Source: Calocera cornea HHB12733
Lineage: Eukaryota; Basidiomycota; Dacrymycetes; Dacrymycetales; Dacrymycetaceae
Direction of reading: 5' to 3'
DNA: 64,000 nt
Assembly (NCBI GenBank): GCA_001632435.1
Contig: KV424048.1
Coordinates: 24,693-88,692 of the forward strand
Position 1 is the first letter of the stretch, and each line of letters opens with the position of its first letter. Positions 43,841 to 54,242 of this stretch are shown in pieces. The position numbers and the translations under genes are program-made. The notes beneath the pieces were generated by a model. That model had not been told where the DNA came from. It worked only from the letters and a program-made list of their open reading frames with translations, and did not search any database.

Positions 43841-45047
43841 ATGGCGACGGTCCAGGTCCCATATTCACCTCGTCCAAACCCAGCGGCATCCCCGTACGGT
43901 CATCGGTTTTCGACTCATCACAAGTTCCCCTCGCCACCACCCCCGTCGATCTTCTCCCAACCACACCCGAATCAGAGCAATGCCAACTCATCTCCCTCCC
44001 GTTACACCGCGATCGCAAAGCGAAAGCATGACGACGACGAGGAGTACGACGAGGAGGACCGCAGGGAAGAGGGACACTCGCCCAGGAAGATAGCCGGTGC
44101 GAAACGGGTGAAGCGCGATAACGATACGATGAAGGTCCACGAGAACGAGCGACAGGTAACCCCGGGTGGCACGGAAGTCAAGCCGGAGATGGAGGATGTC
44201 GACGTCGGTGTATTGCTCGGTATGTCATGTGTCATCTTCAACACCGTCCCTGGGGCTCATCTGTGTCACAGCGTCTGTACCACAATCATCTCTGCTACCG
44301 CTCCTGAACGCCCTTATCAACGACAACCCAAACCTCAAGCCGAAAGTCATCTCCCTTATGCCGAGACCATCAATAACATCGGTTACAACGGCGCTAAATG
44401 CAGCTTATCAGAAGGTGCAAGCGGCTTATCCGTACTCTTCGACTGCACCGACGTTTGGCAGCTTCGGCTTCAGCACGCCGTTCCAGCCCACGTCTTCCGG
44501 CTCATTTGGTTTCGGGCATGCATTCAACTTGGGGTCGTCGTCGCAAACACCTGGCTCGCCACAACCAAGGGATTCGTTCGCCCGTGCCCGGCTACGGCAG
44601 CCACTAGCCGATTTCATCACGACCGTCCTATCATACCTGCCGTATTTCAGCCTCACCCCTGCAACATCTGCTTCCTCCGCATCCGCGTCATCCAAGCAGC
44701 AGCCGCATGCTGGCGAGACGTTCACGTATCTGCACCAGGCTGCGCAATATGCGCTCCAAGTCCTCCCCCTTTTCGCCGCACCTACTCCTCCCCCAACCAA
44801 TCTCGTCGATCTGATCAATCGGCTTCACACCGAGCTCGCCGCATGGTCGCGGGCAGTAGACGAACACGTCAACCAGAAGGGCGGAATGTTCGGCAGCGAT
44901 ATGGTCCAGATCTGGTCGCGGGGCCTGGACGAGCTCGCGCAGCTCGGCGGGGAGCAGTGGGAACGGCTGCGGGACGACTGGGTGCAGCACTGCGGTTGGC
45001 TCATCGGGCGTCGGCCGCAATGGAGGAATCAGGATGTAGAGCTGTGA
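43841..45047 (+). CDS. CUT8: CUT8/STS1 nuclear proteasome tethering factor
   Basis: Two exons (43841-44219, 44272-45047; intron of 52 bp) give 384 aa. CUT8/STS1 anchors the 26S proteasome at the nuclear envelope and is needed for chromosome segregation and nuclear protein turnover. The N-terminal 130 residues are disordered, acidic and basic, with a nuclear-type signal (KRKHDDDEEYDEE, AKRVKRDNDT). The conserved fold follows: ASVPQSSLLPLLNALINDNP, KVISLMPRPSITSVTTALNA with AYQKVQAAYPYS, RARLRQPLADFITTVLSYLP, FTYLHQAAQYALQVLPLF, LVDLINRLHTELAAWSRAVD and GWLIGRR near the end, the six-helix bundle region. A Gly/Phe/Ser-rich insertion (FGSFGFSTPFQP) sits between helices. The full family length is present. 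Confidence 0.9.
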
Positions 45048-47200
45048 TGGATGGACAGCATGCATCGGATGTTCTCTCGCTCGTATTGTTGCTTTCTTTT
45101 GACTAGTATGCAACTCTTTTTCTCTTTCCTGCCACGATACCGCCGATCACGACCACCATATGCCATATGTATCTCAGTACTTAGATACGTCTCAATCGAT
45201 GGAACTGCAAATAGACGTACACGGAATTGTTGAGAGGGCCACTTCCCCCGCGGATTGTCGTGCCGGCTGTTCGACAAACCCGACTCGGCAGCAATGCCGC
45301 ACGTCATCGAGAATGTTGGGATGTTGATGTCTCATATCATCAACCGATAGAGGGTGAGTGCAGGAGACGGTCTAGAAGGGCAGGCGCTTAGTCGATCGCG
45401 ACTCGCTCGCAGGAGCAGTTATCATATATCAATGCTCTGGACCGTCAACATACGACTGATGTGCAAGGTGTGCTCTCGACGCTTGCTGTTAATAGAGGTG
45501 GTGCCACCCCCACAGCTGTCGGGCGAACCTTGCTCTGTTGCAAGGCCGGCAATATGGTATTCGGTAGTTCGGCCAGTGGCAGAAGAGCGGCTCTGAGATA
45601 GCCGGATTGGGCATAGTGTGCTATCCTGACCGAGGACTGGGCAGGCCACTTCTCATCGAAGCTCCGTTATGACGCCACATCAACAGATGTACGGCTTCGA
45701 AGGCTAATTCGGCTAGAGAAGTGTAAAGGCGACCCATTGTGCTGGAGTCTGCCTGATAAGGAGAACAAGACCAAACAGACATACGACTTTCATTGGAAAA
45801 CGGTGAGATAGTAGACAGAAGGGCCGTCTCGAATTTCGCAGCTGGCGCTCCACTCTCAGGCCACTTGATGTCTGACAATGCCTAGTATGGTTCGAGATGG
45901 TTGTCAAAGCGGCGAAGTTGGCTGAGCGAGAAGGACAGCAATCCCTAAGATGCAGGAGGGGAGAAGTTGCTCGCTTCGCAGCTTCTTTATCCCCAATCCG
46001 CTTGGTTCGGGTTCAATCAAGCCTGTATTCCGGAGCCGATTGATCAAGAAGATCAGGAGCAGCGGCTACAGTACCCTGGTTCCTGTCAGAGCTGTTCCGA
46101 ATACGGCCAACAGCATCGACTCCCTTGGCGACGCCCAACCGCTTCTGACTCTTTAGGCCGCGCGCATATTGTCTTCCCCGCTCCAAAGCGAGCGCTTGCT
46201 ATAGGAGGGAAAGGCATCCACATGGGCGCTCTCGATTACAGACCCATAATACAACGTAGTGGACTTCTGGAGCTGCTGCCCGGACTAGAACCCCAGGTAG
46301 ATCCTGGATGATCAGTGCTGTTTCTGGATGGTGCGTCATAACGGGCCCGGATCGAGTAGTCTCATTTGCATCCAGGCCAGCCGAACCGACGACACGGGCC
46401 TTGCCCATCGTCGAGCGATCGCTGAGGGATGTGGTCTGCCGTTGTTGACTCGAGACTCCGAATGATGACTGGTGTATTGTCGGCTTCGTGCACTCCGATC
46501 TTCCGAAGTCTCCAACGACGGAGTGCCGCCCGATATCGATGATGGAAGATATCGGGACCCGGATCAGGGCTCCGAAAAAAAGCGGGGCGGAGTCTCTGCT
46601 GCACGGGCCATCATCTTACCATCCTCGACGAGTGTCATTCCGTGGAAGGTTATCAATTGGCACCGGCTTTTCCTTGCAGATGTGCATCTCGCTACTGGGT
46701 GACTGGCCCGACCCTTCGCTCTGTGATCACACGCGGTGGGGTTGGAGATGCTCGGGTCGTACGATTCTTTCGACGTCCGTGCCTTGCACCCCTGCCCGAG
46801 CGCCTACCAGCACCTCACGGCCGTCTTTTCGCGGCGATGTCTATTCCCACGACTGATAGCGGTCATATGAGCTTCGACGGACCACCTGCCCACAAGTCTG
46901 AAAACGGCGGGCTGTTAAAACGAGGGGGCCATCACAGCACGTGTCTGTTCGCTGCACTCAATCAGCCCTGCCGATATTGCTCCCCGTCCTTTCTCTCAGC
47001 AGCTGCGCACACAACCTCCGGCGACGAGTAGAGATGGACCATCTTAGCCACGAGGACTGCCAGCCATCGGGCCAGAACCTATCTCGGGTCGACGGGGTCG
47101 CCCAAACGTACAAGAAGGCTGCGGTGGACACCTTACGTCGACATCTCATCCCCCAAAAGCCCCACTTCCAATACTCTCTGACAAGTATCGCATAGAAAGA
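45048..47200. other. Gene-poor intergenic region
   Basis: 2.15 kb with no gene I can support. Short frames on both strands lack signal peptides, domains or splice logic. Composition is less GC-rich than the flanking genes. The end, about 47150-47200, forms the short leader of the REX4-like pseudoenzyme gene. Decayed coding sequence cannot be ruled out. Confidence 0.45.
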
Positions 47201-48137
47201 ATGGCTGCCATACCCAATGAGTGAGTGGACCCGATCGCTGGCCCCGATTTGGCTCTGACTCGTTGAAAAGGGAAAACTGCGTCGCTCTCAACACCCAGCA
47301 CGTCGGCGTCGGTAAGTAAGCGCGTCCGTCGATTCATCTTTATTGACCTTGATCCCAGGTCCTGGGGGATCGGTTCCGATGCTCGCCCGTGTCACCATCG
47401 TGGATTTCCGTGGCCAGACGGTACGCATGTTAAGCGTTGCCTTTCGCCTCTCACCTGACACCTTTTAGGTCATCGATTACTATGTGCAGCCTTCGGTTCC
47501 GGTCACGAACTGTAGGTCATGCATCATCCCCGGCGTATTGAGCTTCACCCTCCAATAGATAGGACCTATACCACTGGCATCACATCGGAAATGTTGTTCA
47601 GCGGTAAAATTTATTTCGTCCGCATCTGCCGTGCACTGCTAAGCAAGTAACAGACTCCGCTATTCCTTTCGATCGCGTGCAAGAACTCGTCGGTGAGATT
47701 ATTCGTGACAAATTTATCATCGGTTACACACTTTGGCTGGACTTCAATATCCTGGGCATAAGGCATCCTGCCAGAGATACGAGAGACGTGAGCTACCCCG
47801 CATCTGCTTGACTTCCCTTCTGAAATAGTCTCGCATGAAGATCGGCCTGTATCTGCCGTTCCGCGCTGCTTTGGGCCAGCCCAATGCCCTGCTGGGTCTC
47901 GCGACGCTGGTCTGGCATTTCATGCGCAGGCGTATCGCTATGCGCGTTCAGGATTCTGTAAGTGCCTCACGATTTATTTCATACATATTGTCATGTTGAC
48001 TTGTCTTCCAGGCCGAGAATGCACGTGCGACCCTTGACATGTATCGCTCCAACGCAGTGCAATGGGAAACCTTCGTCGCTGCCGGGGACTGGCCCTGTGC
48101 CTTGCCTCCCGCCTCGTTCGCTCGCTGCTTCCTCTGA
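47201..48137 (+). CDS. REX4-like DEDDh exonuclease domain with substituted active site (pseudoenzyme)
   Basis: Eight small exons (47201-47220, 47271-47311, 47359-47420, 47469-47511, 47559-47603, 47654-47787, 47829-47957, 48012-48137) join without a stop to 199 aa. The fold of RNA exonuclease 4 is clear: VGVGPGGSVPMLARVTIVDF, TVIDYYVQPSVPVTNYRTYT, IPFDRVQELVGEIIRD, RHPARDTRD, LYLPFR, ARATLDMYRSNAVQWE. Catalytic DxE is replaced by Asn14-Thr-Gln16 (NTQHVGVG instead of DCEMVGVG); the second motif keeps Asp100 (GYTLWLDF) but has Tyr for its His; the third motif has Gln156 and Asn161 where the family has His and Asp (QDSAENARA). Thus four of five DEDDh residues are amides, which should abolish metal-dependent cleavage. 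All seven introns have proper sites, and two match the convergent BRCT-fused gene, indicating a shared ancestor. The N-terminal extension of REX4 is absent. A retained RNA- or protein-binding role is possible. Confidence 0.82.
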
Positions 48138-48589
48138 ACCATCCTATGCAGCCCTGCCCTTCCATATCGAGCCTCGTCGCTTTCAAATTATTGCGCATTA
48201 TAATTTTATCGTATGTTATTGTGTTTAGAAGCATATCCATGATATGAAAATTATTCGACCTCGTACAATATGCGCTTGCGTGATGTCAACGCGGCGATGT
48301 CAGAATACCGGCAGAGTAACGGTTCGTGGAAGTGGAAGCGTTCTCGGCTATCGTGGCGAATACAGACGCATACCAGCGAATATGATGTCGACTCATCGCC
48401 GTTGAATTGGCTGACATCTTGTTGTAAGGGTTCTGGTCGCGATTCGGGTATGGGCCAAGATTCCTGGCCCCACGAACGGCGTGTTACAACACCTGATCTC
48501 GTGGCTGCCACCATGTGCATACCACCGGGATGCCGCCCAACCCGCAGGGCATTGCGAGCCGATTGATATTGAATGGCCGATACAAGTCC
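48138..48589. other. Convergent spacer with an unassigned minus-strand frame
   Basis: 450 bp between the stop codons of the two exonuclease genes. A minus-strand open frame (48254 up to about 48550) contains GVVTRRSWGQESWPIPES and ends RKRILYEVE. It could be a last exon of the BRCT gene if the stop at 48590 is spliced out, or 3' untranslated sequence. The evidence does not decide. Confidence 0.4.
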
Positions 48590-50040
48590 TCAGGCATCGC
48601 CATTTCCGAAATCTGGACAAGCCAGGAAACCCTCATACGGGCGTCGATCGCCGGTAACGACACTCTCGCGCAACCATTCGATGCGCAATATCGGTTTTCT
48701 TGGCGCTTCGTCCATGTTAATGTACCGCTCAAGTCTCTTTCTCGCCCCAACCGCGGTGAGGATTATGTCTGCTGCGGTGGGTTGGCTCGTCAGGGATGCG
48801 CCATGAGATTCTGCGATTCGGCTCAAGTCCATCAAAGTTTCTGATGCCAACTTTGCGGGTATGATATAGATGGAGAGCCCAGCCAACACCGCGTGCTCGT
48901 TATGTGACGGGACTCCAGAACGTACTGATGCACTCAAGGCCGAATTGGCCGAATTGCGGTCGTCGCCCGCGCCCACGGCGTTCCCGTTCATGGGGAAGTG
49001 TGGCGTCGAATCCTCCAATATTGTGGATGCATCCTTGCTGCGGCAGATGCCGTCGGTACCGGTTTCAGGGTAGTCGAACCTGGGAGAAGTGACAAAGTGA
49101 GAAGGCGAGAGGTGTTGCTCCCAGTCCGATTGATGCAATCGGAAGAGTGCTAGACTGGCTCTTGCATCGATGACCTGCCTTAATGTTGAGATGGACATAA
49201 CTACATGGAAGTGAGACACACGTACACTATCATGCGCGCGCGCTTGAATATCAAGGCCCAGCTGGTCCCGGATCATAAGCTTGAGACTCTTTCCCACCCC
49301 TATCTGAAGCAACGGCTTGTAACGTTGCGTGTCTCGAGTGTATTGTGGCGGATAGGACAGATGTAAGACCTAGCAATTGGTCAATGAAGAGTGCCAGCCG
49401 AAAAAAGGGCACCACTCACTCGAAAGTCGTTTTGCAGCGCGTGCCCAATAACAATACGATGCTTCATGATTCGGCTCACTTCGGCTTGTACTTCGTCGAA
49501 AGACGGGGCTACATATACAGGTTAGTCGAATGGACATGTCGTGCTAGGGGTGCTCACCATCGGCCAAGTCTCTTGGGCGGATGCCGCTCCACTTCGTTCT
49601 GTAGTTGACGACCTCCTTCGTCTGCTTCACGAATCGGTCCAACACAACGTGTCCGTTATAGTCCACAATACTGACTCGCGCCAAAGAAGAGGCACCCGTA
49701 GGCACTACGCCTACCATCTCACAGTCGAGGGCGATATACTTTGTGCTATTGCTTATGTTATCATATGGACATGGGCAGTAGGGTGCATACAGCGTACCTC
49801 AGTTCGGGAGGTCCATCCACACCTTCTCCAAGAACCATCTTCCGAAGCCTGTCGAAGCTCCATGGCTCCTCCGGCGGTGGTGCTGCGAGCCTACTGTAGC
49901 ACCGCGTTCGCATCAGACACTACTCATCGACCTTAGCATCCTGTCACTGACCTCTTCTTTTTGGGTGATCGCTCTGGAAGCGCATCCTCTTCTGTTTCTG
50001 ACCCTCGCTGTCGCTTGCTCTTTACGGGCGATGCGTCCAT
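48590..50040 (-). CDS. REX4-type DEDDh exonuclease fused to a BRCT domain
   Basis: Six exons (49952-50040, 49798-49893, 49558-49745, 49420-49508, 49226-49369, 48590-49174) give 396 aa. A basic N-terminus (KSKRQRGSE, SPKKKRS) suggests nuclear import. The exonuclease domain covers about residues 60-220 with all catalytic residues: Asp69 and Glu71 (ALDCEMVGV), Asp152 (GHALQND), His200 and Asp205 (HDSVIDARA), plus SLARVSIVDYNGHVVLDRFV and NYRTKWSGIRPRDL as in REX4/XPMC2 proteins, which trim RNA such as rRNA precursors. After a Ser/Asp-rich linker, residues about 290-390 form a BRCT domain: LAGLSIYIIPAK, GASLTSQPTAADIILT, ILRIEWLRESVVTGD. BRCT modules bind phosphopeptides or DNA ends, so recruitment to chromatin or damage is suggested. 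Standard REX4 lacks BRCT. The C-terminus might extend into the spacer by further splicing. Confidence 0.86.
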
Positions 50041-50308
50041 GGATGCGTTGGTATACGCATTTCTGGGTGACTGGTATACCTGGGTGGAAGGCGACCAATG
50101 GGCGTCAACGCGCCCCACACGCGACCCTGACGCGTTTGTTCTTGGTCGAAAATCCAGATGGCATGGAGGCACAGGCAGGTCAAATTGAGATGTTTGACTA
50201 CACGCAATAAACCGGATTGCGCTCATGGTATTATACAGCCTCGGGGCATACAGACAACAAGAGATTGAGCATTTCGCTACAGAGTCCCAAGCAAAAGATG
50301 AACACAAA

Positions 50309-51295
50309 TTATCGCGATGGCCGTGACCCGCTCGCCCCTTGCCGCTCCTCCTCCTTACTTCGTTCCTCCTTGTTCCCCTCGCTCTCCTCGCTACACAACA
50401 CCTGATCAATCGCTGGTGGATCAGCGAAGGGATTCTCCGGCAGTGTTAGCGGCGGGCCAGGGTATGGTGGAACAGGGTCTGCTTCGGACGGAGACAAGGC
50501 CCGCGGTGGAGGCCGTACGCGATTTCTCCAACTCCCAGCAGATGCCTCTCGGACGAGTGCGAGAGCTTGGGCGCGAGATGCTGCATGCAAGCATCAGTAG
50601 CTGCCGTGGCGAGATGCGTTGGTATGACTTACCTTCGGAATATGACGCGCTCGCTTCAATGAATGATTGCCTCATATACGTACTGGTCGACGACGCGAAG
50701 CTGTTGTCCTCCTCGTCCTCCTGTGGACGGTAACAGCACATAAGCTGTAGCCAGCGTGGCCATGACCCCATCACCGTCACCTGACCCGCACTTCGGGCGA
50801 GTAGATAGACGCCCAACCGAAGGAAGAGGAAGAAAAGCACGACCACGAAGAGCGCGACCAGGAAGGCGCTCCAACTTGAGAGATGTGACGAGTTGGGCGC
50901 GGCGGACGGGGCGTCGGGTGCCGCACTGGGGAGAGAGGCGATGACAGAGCCTGAGGGAACTGTTATGACGACTGAAGCGGTCGCTGTACATCTGTCAGGT
51001 CATGCCAAACCAAGGGTGCTAAATAGTGCTCACTCGATGATCCGGTGACGATGGTCGTCGTGATCTCCCAAGGGGTCGGGGTAGTTATCACTACCGTCGA
51101 TGTTGCCGTTGTTGGTGAACTTGTGGTGAGATAGCTACGCGACGAGGTTGAAAACGAGGTTGAAGAAACATGCACAGAGTCATTTGTTTCCATGTCGCTT
51201 TGGAAGAAGGTGGACGATCCGACGCTGTTGACCGGGGACGCTATCGCTGGTGCTGTCGAAGAGCCGCTAAAAGACGGCGCAGCCTGAGGCGCCAT
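50309..51295 (-). CDS. Ser/Thr-rich single-pass membrane protein
   Basis: Three exons (51034-51295, 50633-50983, 50309-50580; introns 50 and 52 bp) give 294 aa. The N-terminal about 120 residues are mostly Ser/Thr (STSFSTSSRSYLTTSSPTT, TVVITTPTPWEITTTIVT), as expected for an O-mannosylated extracellular stalk. One membrane helix follows near residues 132-154 (SAFLVALFVVVLFFLFLRLG), then a Cys pair (LMCCYRP), an acidic patch (QEDEEDNSFASS) and a Pro-rich tail with PPYPGPPLTLP. No cleavable signal is obvious at MAPQAAPSFS, so it would insert by its single helix. The plan resembles fungal wall-stress sensors and related unknown surface proteins, but no sensor domain is visible. The acceptor at 50984 was preferred because the nearer AG would give a stop. 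Confidence 0.78.
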
Positions 51296-51723
51296 TGGAA
51301 AGGAATGACGGTGGTCGGAATAAAATGAGCGGACGTCGAGTTAGATAGCAAGCAAACGGAGTGGAAGTGGTGAGCTGTACGGGCTGCCCACCATCGGAGG
51401 TGGAAAGGTGGGAAACGAATAAGACTGCCCTGGGGACGCGAGTCAAACGGCCTCAGGCACGTCCGATGCCATCGGACCCGCCCCGCACACCGGTGTCCCC
51501 GGCCCACCCGTTGTCATGACAGGCTCCCTTTCCCCGTTCCATCCTCCTTCAGCTAACATAAAATAACATTCCCTTCTGATAATTACTCGTATCTTAAACA
51601 CCCGCGCTAAACTCATGAGCTGGCACCCCACCACTATCAACGGACTTACATCGGGCGCGGGCCAGATCCCATGAGTCAGCTCCAACAGCCGCCCAACGAG
51701 CCCATCGCCGCATTTGCACCTCG
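51296..51723. other. Intergenic region
   Basis: 430 bp between two minus-strand genes: 3' region of the F-box gene and promoter of the membrane protein. Nothing further recognised. Confidence 0.45.
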
Positions 51724-53542
51724 TTAAAACACACACACCGTCAGCGTCTCGTCTTCATCACTTTCATCGCGCGCATCAAGCCCTATTATCCTCTCAAACC
51801 CATCAACGCAGAGCCCCTCACAGTCCTCTAGGCCCACCATCCGGTCTCGGGCCGTGTGCACCGTGAAAGGCAACTCGGACTCAACCTCCTCCGCGAAAAT
51901 CGGCGTTGCGTCAAAGGACGTGACCCGCGGCGCCAGAGTAATGTATTCCGATGGTTGTATTGGCAACGAAGGCGGCGGGAACGTAAGCACCTGGACGCAG
52001 GGCGACGTCGGTGGTGATGGTGTCAAAAGCGGCGGCGTAGCTGGAGGCGAGGTGCCGTCGGATGACGACGACGGTAGCGGGCTTCGGGTCCGCGTCGCCC
52101 AGCGGACGTGTCGCATTCCAAAGGTATGACAGACATGGCTGTTGGTCGGGTCTGCGGAACAATCGAGCCATCTTGCTCGCTGTGCCCACCAGGACCAGGG
52201 GATGTGCGTTGTCGACACGGTGCTCGGTATCAAACCCGGCGCAGGGTTCAAGAACAGGGAGGCGGGCGCGAAGAGGGTGTATCGTTTGGCGCCGATCACT
52301 CTTTGAGGAACCGTCTGTGCCCATACCTCGAACAGGAACTCTAGTGAGAGGCTGAACACTCGGTATTCCGGAGACAGGTCACAGTAGAATGGCAAGGGCG
52401 GGAGGATCGGTTTGGCTATCAAGTTGCCACTGTGTGGGACCCGGCAGGGTGATGACCGAAGGATAGGAGGCGGAAGGTTGAGCCCAACCTCAAGTTCCGG
52501 TGGATGGAAGCAGTATTCGATGAAGGGCTCCTCGTCTATTCGTAGGACATCGAAGGTGAATTCGGAGACCGGCTCGTGCGATGCTGCTAGCAGGATATGC
52601 CGCGCGTCCAGGAAGGCGAAGGAGGCTATGCAGATCGGGGAGGGCGCTGTGTACGTCTGATGGAGAAGAACGTAAGTCCCGGGTAACAGGGTCGCCTTCA
52701 TGTTGACTCACGCAGATATGGGCACCTGTCCTCCAGTTCCAGATCACGAGATGATGTGCCTTCTCAAAGATCCGAGGTCGGAAGAGCACGCCAACTAAGT
52801 CGCCACACATGTGGATAATGAAAAGGTATTCTTGAAAGTCGACTATATGCGTCGCATTGGGAATAAGAAACTCGACGTAGGGTAGCCGAGCATCTGGATG
52901 AGGCTTGCCTTCCCGGATTGTTAAAAAGTGCACGGGGAAAACGGCCGGAGAGTGGGGCTGTGGTCTCCAGGGATGATCAGACGCGATAGTCTCAGAAGAC
53001 GCGATTACGTACTGCCTCTCAGCTTCGACAACAACCAGTAGATCCATGAGCGGCTCGATCCCGAAATCGTGTATTGTCATGCCAAGGTTAACCGTCCAGT
53101 CCTTCGGCTCATGAATGCCAAGCACCACGCTCGGCAATATCACGAAAGTGATTGCATTGGTGAGAATATCCAACTTGATTCCTCGAGCATAGATTCCGTC
53201 CACAAGCTCGTATGTTGAGCCAGGGACATAGCCAGGAGGCATGCGGACAGGTATTGGCATGCAACGCGTTGGATGCAGACGGTCCATCGCAGCTCGATGT
53301 GCTCTAAGCAAGGCAAATCTCTTTGAAAACGGCAGGATTTCCGAGGATATAGCATTGTTGTTGACCAAGCCAGACTGGAGGAGGAGGAGCCGATACTGAA
53401 TCTCCACGGTGGATGTGACGATGCTATGAAAGCGGGAGTTCAATCTTGAGCATCGTAAGATATCGGTGACATCGAGGGAATTGGTTCGTATTATTTGCAC
53501 GAGTAGCTCATTTGGGAGGCTCTCTATTGTGGCACTGGCCAT
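51724..53542 (-). CDS. F-box protein of unknown target
   Basis: Two exons (52712-53542, 51724-52656; one 55-bp intron) give 587 aa. The N-terminus is an F-box: SLPNELLVQIIRTNSLDVTD with ILRCSRLNSRFHSIV, expected to bind SKP1 and place the protein in an SCF ubiquitin ligase. The remaining 530 residues have a repetitive beta-strand character (VNLGMTIHDFGI, YLFIIHMCGDLVGVLF, LVIWNWRTGAHIC, FAFLDARHILLAA), including the 'W..tG' rhythm of a propeller-like domain, as in many basidiomycete F-box proteins. The C-terminus is acidic (DARDESDEDETLTVCVF). F-box genes are heavily expanded in Agaricomycetes and substrates are rarely known. It is divergent from the HAM1-type gene. Confidence 0.87.
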
Positions 53543-54242
53543 CGCGCAGCCGCTGATGCCGCCTCTTGAACGGCCGGTTCTAGAGTGTTCGGTGGTCCGG
53601 CCCTGACGGTTTCAAGGGAGGGACTGAGTGCACGTCGTGGTGCAGTGAGGAAGGAGCACCCCGATCTCGCGCGCGCCAAAGCAATTTTGACTCCGCACGC
53701 TCAAACAGGAAGTCCGATGGGGTTACATATGCTGCGGGCTGGAGAGCGTGATGTCATGTCTGATCGTTCCTCTCCACAAACTGACTTCGAGTAATACATA
53801 TGATAACATCTGCTACACGTGGAAATTCGAGAAGTGGGGGCCCGGTCGTATATCCCGGTCGGCTCCAATGGTACCCACAACGGAGGACTGAGGACGTGGC
53901 GCATCGCAGGGGACTGGGGCCAAACTGCCGCCGTTCAGGGCCCAGCACCTGCCTGGCTGATAGGGTGCGAAGAAGGGCGGAGTGATCAAGAATCCCTGGT
54001 GGCGGTGCAGCGCGCCATATCGTCATAGCGCCCAGCGTGTGACGTACGATCGCCGCCCAACACCCTCATCTGCTCCTCTCTCTCCAACCCAAAACGATGG
54101 ACGCGTGCACGGATTGGAGTACACGAGCATATATAACCCCACCCGTCCATCCACCAATGCCCTCCTCGCAATCCCCCCCCTCTCTCTTACGACCAAAAAG
54201 CAACGACCAACTTCTACGAACTTGAAAAAAACTCAAATTATC
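53543..54242. other. Divergent promoter of the F-box and HAM1-type genes
   Basis: 700 bp. On the plus side a TATA box (54130-54136) is followed by a C-rich and then A-rich leader ending in CTCAAATTATC before the start codon. The open frame that extends upstream of 54243 is leader sequence; it contains the TATA box. Confidence 0.6.
54130..54136 (+). promoter_or_regulatory. TATA box of the HAM1-type gene
   Basis: TATATAA, 107 bp upstream of the start codon at 54243. Confidence 0.65.

Noticed and set aside
45621..45878. 85-codon minus-strand frame in the 45-47 kb gap
   Set aside because: No domain, no leader, no conserved neighbour; treated as random.
53982..54242. Upstream in-frame extension of the HAM1-type gene
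   Set aside because: It contains the TATA box at 54130 and an A-rich leader; Met at 54243 starts the conserved protein.
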